Positions 13,094 to 25,190 of a DNA stretch of 64,000 nt are shown here, piece after piece (within the stretch, counting starts at the first letter, position 1; each line of letters begins with the position of its first letter). The DNA comes from Warburgia ugandensis (Eukaryota > Streptophyta > Magnoliopsida > Canellales > Canellaceae): NCBI GenBank assembly GCA_035236585.1, contig CP141126.1, positions 12,785,001 to 12,849,000 on the forward strand, in the 5' to 3' direction. A model generated the notes under the pieces. That model saw only the letters and a program-made list of their open reading frames with translations. It ran no database searches and was not told where the DNA came from. The translations under genes and the position numbers were made by a program.

Positions 13094-14240
13094 TCAAATA
13101 TCAATATTGTGCCGGATAAGTCGTGTCCTTGAGACTCCATTTCTAGCAAGAGCTGCAGCTGTTTCATTTGCACTGAGGTGACGGTGGAGATCGAAGCCTC
13201 CTTGTGTCCAATCTCTGATTTCCTCCGAGAGGTTTTCAAACCTCCATGGCACACGAGCTTCCATTTTCAATAGTGGATTCATATTCCTCGAGTCGCCTTC
13301 CACCATCAATGGTTGGTAATTCAGAGTTTTCCAGATTCGGATTCCAATAAAAATTGCCTTGCATTCAGATGAATCATCATGACCGATGGGTCCAGAAAAG
13401 TCCTTAAGACTAGCCTCTCATGATTTCCAAAGAAGCCTGTAACTCTAGATGGCACTGGGGTGTATAAAAGGACAGCTCGGGTGCACGAAGCTCTCCATAT
13501 GAGGAGTTCAGGGAAGATGCAGATCACAAGGTTAAATAGTATGTAGCATTACCTTACATTTTGCAAGTGGCTGTTTCCATACTTTGAACCGGTAACCTCA
13601 AAGCCACGTGATGAAAACTCTACTGTTGCAGCAGGTAGCACCGGGTTACCCAAGAGTAAGCCATCAAATTTCAATTTAAAGATTTCAGCATGTGGAGGCT
13701 CCCTTCTAAACGGAGGTACAACATCCACTTCCATATCATTCAGGAATTCTTTTCATTGAAGCTTGGGTTATTAAGTGAAGCACCGGTGAGTTCCTTCCAT
13801 GTTATAACCCAAGAACAAGCAGAGGAGAACACTCTACATGGGGATGGGAGCTAGGACTCATTCTTGAGGGACCGAGCCTACTTCGGCTCCACTGTAGCTC
13901 CGTCCCTGACTCTGTCCCAAATAAATTCATATGAACAAACTTTGCCTTCAAATGTTCTGCAATTTCATTCTTCGAAAGGATCCAAATTACTGCTGGGAAG
14001 AATACTCTCCTATTATATTGACTCCTTTCGAAACCTTGGCAATGAACAACTGACGAAAGAGGAGCACAATTGACCCTGAAAATCACCGATTTGATGTTAA
14101 ACGAGGAAAACACATTCATCCAAAAGACAGTCAGCAACCTTGCAGCCAAGTAGCAAGTGATCCACCCATTCCTCAACCAACACACGGCACATCTACATGC
14201 AAGATGATGATCTTTCCGCTTCAGACTTTTAGTAAGAATC
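13094..14240 (-). pseudogene. LINE (L1-type) 3' end: zinc-binding and RNase H domains, frameshifted
   Basis: Read leftwards, the right part (about 14240-13950) gives pieces such as HHLACRCAVCW and, one frame over, WVDHLLLGCKVA and FEERNCRTFEGK, which match the zinc-binding domain following plant LINE reverse transcriptases. Next come KLKFDGLLLGNP (about 13730-13650) and, after a SINE insertion, VTGFFGNHE, CKAIFIGIRIWKTL, MVEGDS and HRHLSANETAAALARNG, the order of motifs in RNase H-like domain PF13456. At least three frame changes and stops separate them, so it is dead. Standalone RNase H host genes of this family exist, but the adjoining zinc-binding domain favours a retrotransposon. Confidence 0.75.
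13463..13632 (-). mobile_element. Au-type SINE, degenerate, nested in LINE pseudogene
   Basis: Shares the family layout read leftwards: gcaacagtagagtt (A-box side), ggttcaaagtatggaaacagcc (B-box side), cttgcaaaatg and the gagcttcgtgcac...ctgtcctttt end. It splits the RNase H reading between GLLLGNP and VTGFFGNHE. The flanks 13448-13461 and 13634-13647 resemble a decayed target-site duplication (gatggcactggggt against ggtagcaccgggtt). Confidence 0.75.
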
Positions 14241-14279
14241 TTGTTATGAAAAGACAACAACACAAGCAGATGAGACGTG

Positions 14280-15490
14280 GTCGTGGTTCAAACTTTCAAA
14301 TTGTTGTGCCAGATCTTTCACTGCCAACTCTAGATCTGAGAATTACATAATAGCACACACACATAATAGGAGACAAGAAGATTTATGTGGTTTGTCCATC
14401 TCGGCCTATGTCTGCGGGAGGAGAAAAACACTATTTGATCAAATTACAAAGGAGGAGGATAAAAAACAGATCCTCTCTCAACTCTACTTATACAAACACT
14501 ACATCTCTTCTCTCTCATGTCTCACCCTTTCATGATCTGAAATCTCCTATTTATAGTAGATACTGGTGTATGCATATCAAGATTTACAGATGGTAAAGTC
14601 TTTAACCTATGGCACCGCTGGCCGTCAATATTGAATTTTATTAGGATGGTGCTTACGTTCTAGATGTCGGCTATCTTCATCACATAGGCATAGACCATGG
14701 TGGGTCCACCCCAACACAAACAAGATGCAAATTCATGAAAATTAATGCTAAAATTCCCTCTCGTTATATGAGATAAAATTCTTTTTTGAGTTTGAATTTC
14801 TTACTTGGAAATTGGGGAGTTATTTATCTGCTGTGTATTTATCTTTGAGAATCTTCTTCTTAGAATGATCTTTTGCTCCACCAAAAGCTCCATCAAGGAG
14901 ATTTAAGAGCTGATGGCCACGAGATCCTACACTAACGAGCTTCGTGCTAGGGTTAGTCTTTTAATCAAGCGGAGTGTGAAAGAGGGGCAGACTTGTGAAA
15001 CAAGCAAGCGGGGCAAATCAGCCTCCTATTTAATCAGATAGGAAGCCGAGCAATTGAAATCTAACAAACAGTACAGAGATCCACCAGTGGGTCTTCCTTC
15101 ACAGCCTTTGGAAGGTCCTCTCAAACTTGAGAGGCATTGTCGATGGACTCTCTCTGTCTCTCTCTCACGGGCCACGCCAGCTTTCCAAAGCTTTGGCTCC
15201 AGGCTGAAAGCTTCCCCAAAGCCGTGCTACCACGTGCCTCCTCGGTAATGATAAGCTGTTCCATCTAACAGTAAAGCAAAATACTATTCAGAAAAAAACG
15301 TACCGCAAGTTGTCTCTACGAGCCGTACTCTGCGCTTCTGCTTTCTGACATCTCTAGCTCCTGCTTTTTTCTTCCACTTGCCAACCCTTCGTTGATCTTT
15401 TCTCACTTCCCACTGTAGGATCTTCGTTCTCAAGCCAATTAGTAAACAAATAGATAGTGATGTGGACCATAAGCACGCTGACGTATAGAG
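14280..15490. other. Intergenic stretch, possible retroelement debris
   Basis: No family is recognised from open frames. The stretch near 14375-14420 (gatttatgtggtttgtccatctcggcctatgtc) resembles a sequence type often seen in plant retroelement LTRs, but I see no paired repeat. The rest is unremarkable. Confidence 0.3.
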
Positions 15491-15510
15491 GTCCGACACA
15501 TAAAGTCGCT

Positions 15511-15672
15511 AAAAGGGCAGCCTTGCTGCACGAAGTTCCCGCCTTTGGAGAAAGGCTAGATCACAATGTTTATAATATGCAATTTTTTTTATTTTTTTTA
15601 TAAGAGACTATTTTCACATCTTATACCTGTAATTCCAACGTCACATGATGACGCTAAGGCTCCCCTTCACTA
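15511..15672 (-). mobile_element. Au-type SINE, strongly diverged
   Basis: Begins on the plus strand with aaaagggcagccttgctgca and ends with gctaaggctcccc, with a degraded middle including a T-rich patch. It is flanked by matching cacataaagt segments (15497-15510 and 15673-15686), which act as a target-site duplication and fix the ends. Confidence 0.8.
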
Positions 15673-15689
15673 CACATAAAGTTACTGAT

Positions 15690-18480
15690 TCCGCAGTATC
15701 ATTTTGAAGCTGAGAGTAGCAAGTAGTAGCTCAAGAATCATTTATCCAAGTAACACCACCAGCCAAGTTAGAAAGGGCTATTGCCGCGTAGTTATGTGTT
15801 CCGATGATGGATTACAACCTGACATTTCCTCGACCTGTGAACAAAAAGATAGAGGGAGGGACCCGGAGATACAAACGGGTGATCCTTCGGGGCGGAAGTG
15901 GGGTGGGTTTGAAATGAGAGAGAGGTCACGTCAAGTCATGTGGATTATTAACTAGATGTAGTTGATGGGGTGACGCAGGGGGCTTGGAAGCCTCTCCACC
16001 CCGCATTTCTGACACTGGTCAGCTCTCTGTCTGTCCCTCCCTCTTTGTTATTGTACATAGCTTCATCCATTGCCTCGCTCCTTTCAATTTTTTGCCCAAC
16101 TATGCCTTGCGCCAGCTCTAGATTTGGGTAATATAAATGCGTATTTTCGTTTATCTACACAAGAATTACCCGTTACTTGCATTTTCTGTTGCTGGCTGGG
16201 CGGGCCTCGGATAAGCAATCAGCAAGACCTACGGTCTGATGTTTATCCAATTAGCTTTATTGGGCGCTGGACTTCGGTTTATGATTTGGTCAGTTTCGTC
16301 TCGCCCAAAACCTCAATGACTCGGCAATTCATGCGGTTGTTGCAAGCGGCAGATGCTGATGCCTTTGTGTACAAGAGCTCCCCAATACGCTGGAGCGTGC
16401 TGCCTTGACCAACAAAATGCAGGTTTAGTCTGCAGCCAAAAACATTAGTAAGACCAATAATTTAGATGATCCAAACTTTACTCAAAGGCCGTCTTGTATA
16501 GGCCAGGCCTAAAGTCTTCTTCTTGGGATTTTTTAAAGCTTTTTTGAATGGTACGTGGGATTGACATAGCTTTTGGGGGTTTTGATTCGAGCATTTTATT
16601 GATAAAGAGCTTAGCTTGGCCTTAGGGAACGATTTCTCGTGATCAAACAAGGACGTACGGGTAATTGACAACGACAGGATCGACGTTCAGAGCTACAATA
16701 GATGACTCTAGTTCATGCCCCAACAAAAATCATTGGATTATCTTATCCTAAACGGGTATAATAAGTCTATAAACCTTGGTATCAAAACTCGTCGAAGAAT
16801 ATCAACGGATGTTAACTGACGTCTGAGATGAGTCCCACAGCATATATCATAATATTTTAGAATAAAAATTACAAGATTTTGTATAGAGAACAAAGTAAAA
16901 AACAAATTATAGTTTATGGGCTAAACTGTTTTTCACCGCTATTTTTGTGTCTATTCAGGGAAGATGAAAGGGATAAATTGCAATAACTATTTTTTGACAA
17001 AAATCTAAATCCTTTTCTCACAATATCTTTCTCAAATATAAAGGTTTCATAGATCAGATCAACAAAAACCCAGATCTAAAATTTGTTTTTCAAAAATCAA
17101 AGAAAAAAAATTTAGGGTTTTTAAGATTGTCGGCCATCAAATCTAGCAACCTTTTTAGGCAAATGCTTGAATGCATTTTTATTAAAAATCATCTAAATTT
17201 TAAGGATTTGTAGATCATGACTCTAATTTTATATTTGAGAATCATTTTTTAAAACTCCAAAAAAAAGGACATTATATGGAGATTTTATATCTCACCTATG
17301 AAAAACTATTGTCATCTTTTACAATGAGATTTGAATTCATTTTTCATTGAAAATTACACAAACTTTTAAGAGTTCAGAGATGAGTGCTTCAAGATTTCAT
17401 ATCTAAAAACTACTCTTCAAAACTCCAAGAAAAAGAGCATTATATGGGATTTTAAATCTCTTCAAAGAAAAGTTTAGTATCTATTTTAGTGAGATACAGA
17501 ACTATTCTTAAAGAATAGTTTAGTGATTAAACTATTATTTTCTTCACTTTGTTCTTGGATAAATCCTAAAAAAAGTTTACTATAAAATATTATAATATGG
17601 CCGACTCTAGGCGTCTACCAATGTCTTTTGATATCTATTAACGGAAAGGACTTATGGTTTATTTAATAATTGAGGGACAGACTATAACAAAAGAAGTTTT
17701 AAAGACTAAGTGTAACAGGCCTATAGTAACAAAAACTAAATTTTGCTTCCTCTAAAATTATATTATTATAGATGAACTTTTTATTTAAGGCTGAAATGTT
17801 GAAAGAAAAAGTCATAAAAATCAAAACTTCTCTAAAAGATGGGTTTTAATAAAAAACAAATGCAAATACAAAAAGATGAGTTACAAAAAAAAAAGCGTGT
17901 CTTTTGCAAGTTTGACATGGCATATGAAAAAGACGTGGCTTTTTAAACGAAAAATAAAAATTTAACTATCATAGATACAATGACATCCACACTAAAAAAA
18001 TGTTCTACATAATTATGTTAGATAAAATGACATCCACACTCCCAATTTACTTCTCTTTTAATAATTCTATTTTATACTTGTCGTCCGTACCACATGCTGG
18101 TTCTCATGCTTTACTTGATATAATATTTTTTTAGTAAAAATTATCAAGTAAACTATCAAAAATTTATTATTTTAATTATTAAATTTACTTGAAATCTCCC
18201 TAGATACACTTTACTCAATTTACTTCCTCCGTATTAACTGTTTCTCGAGAAGCTGACCTAACGTCGGTGAAAAAAGTTTACAAAGAGGCCAAGCTACCCA
18301 AGGCTCAGGAGCTATAGGCCTACGGTCTCTCCCTCTGACTGTTGTTTCTTAGGTTTCATTTCTCTCTCTCCTTTGCACCCTCTTAACTCAGCTCTATCTT
18401 GTCTCCCTGTATCTTCTCAAGAGTCCAAACCTTCCCTCCATTGCCCAAACAAACTAGCAGGCTTCCATATCAGACCTCAC
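15690..18480. other. Intergenic region upstream of the GRF gene
   Basis: An open frame at 16070-16408 (+, 112 codons) has no similarity I recognise. The 16.8-18.2 kb part is very AT-rich. A degenerate direct duplication lies at about 17186-17510 and is listed separately. No gene is supported here. Confidence 0.45.
17186..17510. repeat. Degenerate tandem duplication, period about 165 bp
   Basis: Two diverged units share the order aaaactccaa, cattatatgg, gattttatatctc or gattttaaatctc, and a closing gtgagat/atgagat. The first aaaactcc starts near 17251 and the second near 17418. Several indels separate the copies. Not coding. Confidence 0.5.
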
Positions 18481-18494
18481 TGCAAACTCCAGAC

Positions 18495-18505
18495 ATAAAT
18501 ATATA
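18495..18505 (+). promoter_or_regulatory. Candidate TATA box of the GRF gene
   Basis: The motif ataaatatata sits about 205 bases before the GRF start codon and is followed by a purine- then pyrimidine-rich leader. Position and sequence suit a plant TATA box with a start roughly 30 bases downstream. No transcript evidence is available. Confidence 0.45.
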
Positions 18506-18679
18506 GAGGGGGAGTGTGTCTGTGTCTTCTGCGTCTGACCCAACAAAAAGGATGAGAAAGCTACAGAGCTATTAGAAAAGAAATATCTAAACCACCAGAA
18601 GACTTTCCAACGCATCTTCTATGATTCCACCATCCCACCAAACTTAAAACTTCTAACTTAATATATATCTGTCAACCCA

Positions 18680-18707
18680 TTCTCTCTCTCTCTCTCTTTC
18701 TCTCTCT
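18680..18707 (+). repeat. CT-rich tract directly before the GRF start codon
   Basis: An almost pure TC repeat with one interrupting TTT, ending three bases before ATG 18710. CT/GA tracts in plant 5' leaders are known targets of GAGA-binding BPC proteins; such a role here is inference. Confidence 0.6.
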
Positions 18708-18709
18708 TG

Positions 18710-21700
18710 ATGGACTACCTTCTGCAGCAATGGAGGAACCAACATCAGTCAAATCAACAACCTTGTTCAGAGATCCCAAAGATTCTTCATGAGCATCCAC
18801 AGCAGCATTCATTTGGGTCTGCTCTTTCATTGTATGTACGAGACCCGAACAGCAGGAGCTGCAATCTGTCAGCATTTCTAGATTCTATCACTACCAGATT
18901 TCCCAGTGAGTTCCTTTCATTTCCTATTTTACTCACCAGAAAAGCTTCAGGTTATTTTAAAAATTGTTTTTCCACCAATAGAAGTTTCTTGCCTTTTTGA
19001 AGTACCTTCTTCTCTTTCACTTCTGTTTGAGAGGCTTTCTTTCTTACCGTCTTTTTTCCTTTTCTGTTCTTTTGTATGCAGAAATGGGAGGTTTTTTCAG
19101 CTTGGCTCAGTGGCAAGAACTGGAACTGCAGGCCTTGATCTTCAAGTATATGTTGGCAGGGGCTCCTGTTCCTTTGGATCTTGCTATGCTCTTCAAGAAG
19201 AGTCTTCTCACTTCTCCTACCTTCTACAATCCTCTCCACCAAGATCAGCATTATCAACCAGCTTGTGAGTTGTGTTCTTGTGGTGCCTTTTTGTTTTGAA
19301 GAAGTTAAAAAAAAATTCCTGTTTCTTTTCTTATGAATTGGTTTTGCTTTGGAAATCCTTGTTCTTGCTGCTAAGCTAGGCATTTTATTTGGGTTCAATA
19401 TTTATTTATATTCTTCTTTGGTTTTCAATTGAACCTCTTCTTTCCCTTTATAACGTTTTTGTTCCTGATTAATGTGTCTAATGAGGTTTCCGGATCAGGG
19501 ATTTTCTTGTTTCTACCACTTAAAGCCTGATTGGCCCGTATTTTTGTTTCTTCTTCTTCTTTTTTCTTTTTAATCAACTAGTTTTGGTTTTTGCTAATTT
19601 ATGAAGCGTGTAGATTCTTCTTCTAGCTCTGTTGCGGGTCAGTTTTTTTAGCAAGGCCTTTATTTTGCTTTAGATTTGTGTAATGTTTGAGTTTCAAGTT
19701 TAGTTCATTTACAAAGGATTGATCCTCCTCCATTTTGCCAAGGAAATACATTGATGGAATTTTTTGGTTGGTTCAACTACCGGTAGGTGTAGCTCAAGTG
19801 GGGCTACTTTTGTCCTTTCGGCACATTTTTAGTTTTGGGTTTTCTGTTTCTTAAGCAAGTTCTAATGTTGTTTCTTTGGTGAATAGTGAAGACAAATATT
19901 TCCCTTATTTTGGTTTTTCTTTCTGGATCAGATTTCAGAGTTTGCAAGATTAGCTGAAGTGCTGAGTCCCATTCTCTACTTAAACCTCTGTTTCCATGTA
20001 TTGTTCATCTTTCTTTTGTTTTGTTACTTAGCGATTACGGGCCTTCCTGTTGCTGAGTTAAATCATTTCATCACAATGTTCTGTTTGTTCATTAATCTAC
20101 ATTTTCCCGGGGTCTTCTGTGGATCCGTTCTGTTTTCTATATCAGAGTGCATTACTGAAGTGGGTCCTGGATTCGCTTTGCAATGAAGTCATGTTCTTTC
20201 CTTTTTTCAAACTTCCCCTTTCTCTGATTGCAACTTAGATTGGTAATGCAGTAATTTGTCTTATGTGTCCGCCTGTGACCTGATATACTTGTTCTGTTCA
20301 TTCCTTTTTGTTTATTTCCAATGTTTCCTGGGATGTTTAATGGTTCTCAGATGTCAAGAGTTCAACTGAAATAAGTCTTAAATGATATGCATTTTGGTGG
20401 ATCTTGTCCACTTTGTTTTCTTCTATGACTTTCCCATTAGTGTAGGCAGTAGGATGTGCATTTAACATTTATCCATTGATTTCCCTCTGTAATTTCACGT
20501 TTGTTTTCTCAGTGTTACAGACTGGCTGGGGGAGGAGAATTGTAGACGCAGAGCCAGGAAGATGCAGGAGAACAGACGGAAAGAAGTGGAGGTGCTCAAG
20601 GAACGTGGTGACTGGTCAAAAGTACTGCGAACGCCATGTGCACCGAGGCCGAAACCGTTCAAGAAAGCCTGTGGAAATCCCCACAACCACTACGCGTAGT
20701 GGATCAAAGGCCACCATCAATTCCTCGTTATCAATGGCTGTTGAAGAGCCCCATTTCCCTCTGTCTGGGGTGTCACCTAGTAGTTTCCACCTTGATCGGA
20801 GGTATTGGTTTCATCTGAGCTATCGAAATATTTCCTGTCTTTAATATGTTTGTTCCTTAGTTGGGATACGCATCGATCCCTGTCATATTTTTTTTCAGTA
20901 ACTGAGTTGTTAACTGAGGCCCGGGTTCAAGGCGTGGAATCAGCCTCTTGCGAAATGCAAGATAAGGCTGCCTACTATAAGTCCTTGTGGTCCGCCCCTT
21001 CTCTGGACCCTGTATAGGCGAGAGCTTCGTGCACTAGGACTGCCTTTACCTGCGATAAACTGATATCCTTTGGCCAACATGTCTTGTTGTGAGGATTGTC
21101 TTTTCCTTCCTTCTTTTGTCAAAGATGGGGAGTCCTTTCAGTTTAGATTGGTTTGTTGCTGCTTTTGAATTTTCGGAGATCGATGGTCTTTAACCACAAA
21201 GAAAGGTGCTGATTTTTGGTTGCGAGAATGGTAAATTTATGCTGTTACATTTTTCAATGACAGGGTACTTGCCTGCTGTTATTGCCTTCTTTTTCTTCGT
21301 CTTCCATTCTGTTTGATTTTCTGCCATCAGCCAATGATCGTATATCTTGATGCTCTTTTATGTAGATCCTCGGAAGTCAAAACAGAGCATGGGTCTCTTA
21401 TCCAGCGCCACCAGAATGACATTTCATTAAAGGAATACAGCGAGTCTAAATCTAATGGTCGAGTTCTTCGGCATTTCTTTGATGATTTCCCAAGCTTGCA
21501 GATTGAATCCAGTAGTACCAGAAGCACTGGAAGCCCAGAGGCTTCCACTACCCACCTTTCCATCCCAATAGCAGGAAACTCATCTTCGGATTTCTCCCTG
21601 AAATTATCAACTGGCCATGCTTATGAGCCAAAGGTAGGTGGCAACAGTGCTGGGGATCATCGGGCGAATTGGGCAGGGTGGGGAAGCCAGCACGAGACTC

Positions 21701-21813
21701 CCATGGGTGGACCTCTTGCAGAGGCCCTTCGTTCATCAACGACATTTTCACCGACAAGTGTCTTGCATAAGCCTTATGGCTCCATATCTGAGACCAGCAG
21801 TACTAGCACCTGA
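18710..21813 (+). CDS. GRF: Growth-regulating factor (GRF) transcription factor
   Basis: Exons: join(18710..18905, 19082..19264, 20513..20801, 21366..21813), 371 codons plus stop, all GT-AG with matching phases. Residues about 69-106 form the QLQ domain ([21 protein letters not shown]-x3-L-x2-Q), which binds GIF coactivators. Residues about 138-181 form the WRC domain ([15 protein letters not shown]); Cys144, Cys154, Cys165 and His168 give the C-x9-C-x10-C-x2-H zinc pattern next to a basic nuclear-localisation stretch. The C-terminal half holds [14 protein letters not shown] and [12 protein letters not shown], typical of one GRF subgroup. GRFs promote leaf and meristem cell proliferation in the nucleus. 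A miR396 target lies in the WRC exon. Intron 3 carries a SINE. The orthologue number cannot be assigned. Confidence 0.96.
20656..20676 (+). promoter_or_regulatory. miR396 target site in GRF mRNA
   Basis: The 21 bases begin cgttcaagaaagcc and end tgtggaa. They encode the end of the WRC domain (RSRKPVE) and match the conserved miR396 complementary site of plant GRF transcripts. Cleavage by miR396 restricts GRF levels to young dividing tissue; that this copy is cleaved is inferred from sequence identity. Confidence 0.93.
20907..21048 (+). mobile_element. Au-type SINE, 5'-truncated, in GRF intron 3
   Basis: Starts within the B-box region (gggttcaaggcgtgg), then cagcctcttgcgaaatgcaag, ggtccgccccttctctgg and gagcttcgtgcac, ending near tgccttt. 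The A-box half is missing. No target duplication is evident. It lies in the gene's own orientation between exons 3 and 4. Confidence 0.85.
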
Positions 21814-24045
21814 ATTACTACTTGTAACATGTTTCCGTGAGAGAATTTGGCCTGTGGCTGGTGTGATCTGCTGTTTAGGTTGGCTCGAACAAATTGTGGT
21901 TTGTCTTTTCTTCAGCAAATCTTCTTTATAGTTCTGTCTTGACGATTTCATTTTGATTTAACCATCCAGGTTTGTTCTCTATGGCACCTGATACCTATGT
22001 GTTCACTACCCTTATTTCCCGCCCTCACTTTTCCACTACTATACTTAAGTTCTGAAATCAGAACACGTAGATATGGACGAGCCATAGACCAAAGGATTAC
22101 TGTATTAAGAATGTTTCTCCCTCGTCATGAAGGATTCTGTGCCATTTGACTTCTTAAACTTTCTGAACCTCCTGTTAGATTTCCCAATGATCTGTTTCAA
22201 GGGAATGGTCCGATCAGAGAAATACTGTGCAAAACTCTGTTTGATACTGTGGATTCTGGGATTGGCACTGTGCCTAATGATATGTCTGGGTCGTTGCAAA
22301 ACTGGCTGCCTCTCCTTTCTGTTTTTGGTAAAGAGGTATAATTCTTAACATACAATTCATACATGGATAAATCAACAACCACAAAACAAAAAAAATTACA
22401 CAACTTAATAACGACTTAGAACCAAGACAAATCAAGACCCAAATAAAATATGACGAACTCCCAGAAAAAGAAAAAAAATCTACCTTAGACTACAGAACGG
22501 CTTGTGTTTGTACTGAGACCCATATTTTGACACGCATTTTTAAGTAGTCCCTAACTTCTAAAATATTCTGCCACTGAATGCCACCCTAATTTGTAGAGCT
22601 GGAAGCTTCTTCCTTTACTCCTCAGAGCACCTTTGAGTGTTTCTGAAACTTCTTCTTGCTATCCTTAAATGCCACTCTCCACAGGCAGTAGTCGTGAACT
22701 ATCAAAGAAGTATTGCCTGTTTGGGGATGGCGAAATGGTCATATACGATTGAAAGAAGCCCATCTCTTTAGGTAAAAGTATTTTTCGACCCAATTTCAGT
22801 TGCTTAATGGTTTATCCTTTTATCAAATAGTTGATTGGGGTGTTTACAAAGAGGTGTCAAGTATTTTAGTGGGTTGATGAAGCTGTTGGAGGTAACTCCG
22901 TAGCTGGAGATATGTCAAGAACGACATGGGAAGAAGAATTTTAAAATGTAGCTGAACATTCAGTGGGGAGTAGAAGGGAAGGGGCAGCTGTTGTAAATGA
23001 GAACTTAGATGCTAAATTGTTTAGCATCATTTTCTTTCTTCTAGCTTTTCTACTTTGCTTGTAATGAAAATGCAATTGGGCAAGACAAATGCCTCAAGCT
23101 GGATGTCAGTAATGGCTGAATATTATCTGATTGTATAACACAACATTATTTAGTAACACAGAGCATGATGGTTTAATCCTATTCTGGAACTGAAATAGTA
23201 GCAGAAGATCCAGTTTTTCCTATGACATTATGAGACACTTGGGAGCATCTGCTATATAAAACAGAGATAATGTATCATTAGAGATTGAAACAAAAGAATG
23301 TCTATGAGAACATGAAATTCATAACTGATACTCAAAATGTCCCTTTACATGCATCCTCAATTAATCCCTACTGTGTCTTTACAAGTATTAAAACATGTCT
23401 TGAGATGTATCCTCAAATTGTCCTATTATATGTATTATAATGACATTAGTTCACTTAAGACATAAAACCCCCGAAATATCTGACTTCCAGTCCCAGTTTC
23501 TCCTCTTTCCCTCATTACTGGTTTTTCACTCTCTAACGGTGGCTTTCTGCTGAGTAGAATCCTAGACACAAGTAAATATCATTCAAGTTATTAGAAACTC
23601 ACTTATTAGAAAGGAGCTTCTTCTTATTGAGAAATAACAAACATTTAGTAAGTAAACTCAATACAAAGTTGTTGTTATATAATAACAATCATATGAAGGA
23701 ACTCACCTACTAGATGAAGAACTAGCTAAGCCGCCTCGAACTCCTTTGCTGATCCAGAATATCTGGCGTAACTTTAGATATGACCTGCGTCTAACAACTG
23801 AGCCCTGTTTCCTTAATTTGTATTGATTGTTGGGATTGATAATTGGCTATGATGGGCCTTTCGTTCTCTTATGGTTTGCCTTCTCTTTTGGAGGTGGAGC
23901 AACGTTGGAGGCTAAGGTACTCTTTGGGTAATGCCTCTCGCCCCTTATAAGTTGGATTTTTCGTATGCATTTGTCTCCCATATTTCTCCTTTGAATGCCA
24001 AGTCTTCAAATAGTCTTGAGGTCTTCTTCTATTATGTTACTGCAG
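21814..24045. other. GRF 3' UTR and intergenic sequence
   Basis: The first few hundred bases after the GRF stop are presumably 3' UTR; no clear polyadenylation signal was identified close by. The remainder is AT-rich, has only short open frames and shows no family I recognise. Confidence 0.4.
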
Positions 24046-24049
24046 CCAC

Positions 24050-25190
24050 AACATACTGCAGGGAATATCATTTAGCTAGCAAGAGTTGCATGTGGATCAC
24101 TTGAGCCTCTGATCTTCAAGACATTCGCAGCTATTCTCAATACCATGCAGTCTCGTGTTTATTTTGGCTTTCTCCATCTTCAGAACTCTAGTTGTCACAT
24201 GGGTCTGAATCTTTGCAATTGCACTCCTCTTCTTCTTGATCCTATTCACATAGTATCTTCTAATTTCTTCCAACACATTGATTACAGGCTTGTTCTTGCC
24301 CTCATAGTTTGGGAATTGAACATTCAGAAAGGTCTTTGAGTATCGCATCACTCTTACAACTCTCCTTGAATGCATTGCCTTGATCATTGGAAAGCTCGTA
24401 TATGCATATGCCACTTCCATGCCTTCTAATTGCAATTCTTGATTTTCTGCAGGTGCAAGTCAAAGTCGGCACTTGTGGCTGCCTTGACTTCACTCTATAA
24501 CACATCCTCCAAGAATTTATTCCTATTACTCTCCTTAAAGTTTTGATATAAATGTCTCACACAAAACTTGTGCTCTAAATGAGGTTGGATGGCTCCAACA
24601 ACATTAATCTATTTTTTCTTGTTGAAAAGAAGCTTCAACAAGATTAATCAATCCTTGTCAGAAGCACCATTTGTCTCTTCCTGCTAATCTGTATTGTTTA
24701 AATGAAATGAAGCAGATAATGATTGAATTTGCTGTTACTTATCTCATATCCATGCCCATCCACCTAACCATCCCAAGTATTGCCGAGTAGATGGTCCATG
24801 AACTAGTCATAAGAGTGAGTCCTTTCCTTCTCTACAATGGCAAATGCAAATGGGAACATTCCATCAACCCCAACTGCTAATATTAGAACCCTTGGTCTCC
24901 TACCCTAAAGTGACATGCATCAAGGCCTATAATAGGCCTACAAGCTTCTCGAAATCCTTGCCTTGAAGGCTGCAAAGCACTATCAAATCAATATGTTATC
25001 AGATTCATGATATATAACCTTCACAACATTAAAGGCCCATGATCATTGTCAACAACATCCTCACAGTAACCACAGAGCCGGGTATATTGCTCCTTCTCTG
25101 ACCCTTTGAACATCAAGAACCTTAAAACAAAAGAAACGTAAAAAGACTGCAGATTCGGACGCATCCTCCCCCTTTCAGCCACCTATAATT
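24050..25190 (-). pseudogene. MULE (Mutator-like) transposase, degenerate
   Basis: Read leftwards across shifting frames the order of motifs is EQYTRLCGYCEDVV, then EACRPIIGLDACHF (first catalytic Asp region), SDKD (second Asp region), HLEHKFCVRHLYQNFKES, ADFDLHLQKIKN with KAWKWHM, then NKPVINVLEEIRRYYVNR and ALQ-type basic sequence. This is the arrangement of the MULE transposase domain and the segment after it. The left end (24435-24097) stays open for 112 codons; the rest has several stops and frame changes. The terminal inverted repeats and SWIM finger were not found, so it is a fragment. Confidence 0.8.

Noticed and set aside
16070-16408. 112-codon plus-strand frame
   Set aside because: No family similarity, no splice context and no neighbouring support; kept only as an unannotated ORF.
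18952-19398. 148-codon minus-strand frame over the GRF QLQ exon
   Set aside because: Antisense shadow of the QLQ exon and its T-rich introns; Lys-rich because the other strand is pyrimidine-rich.
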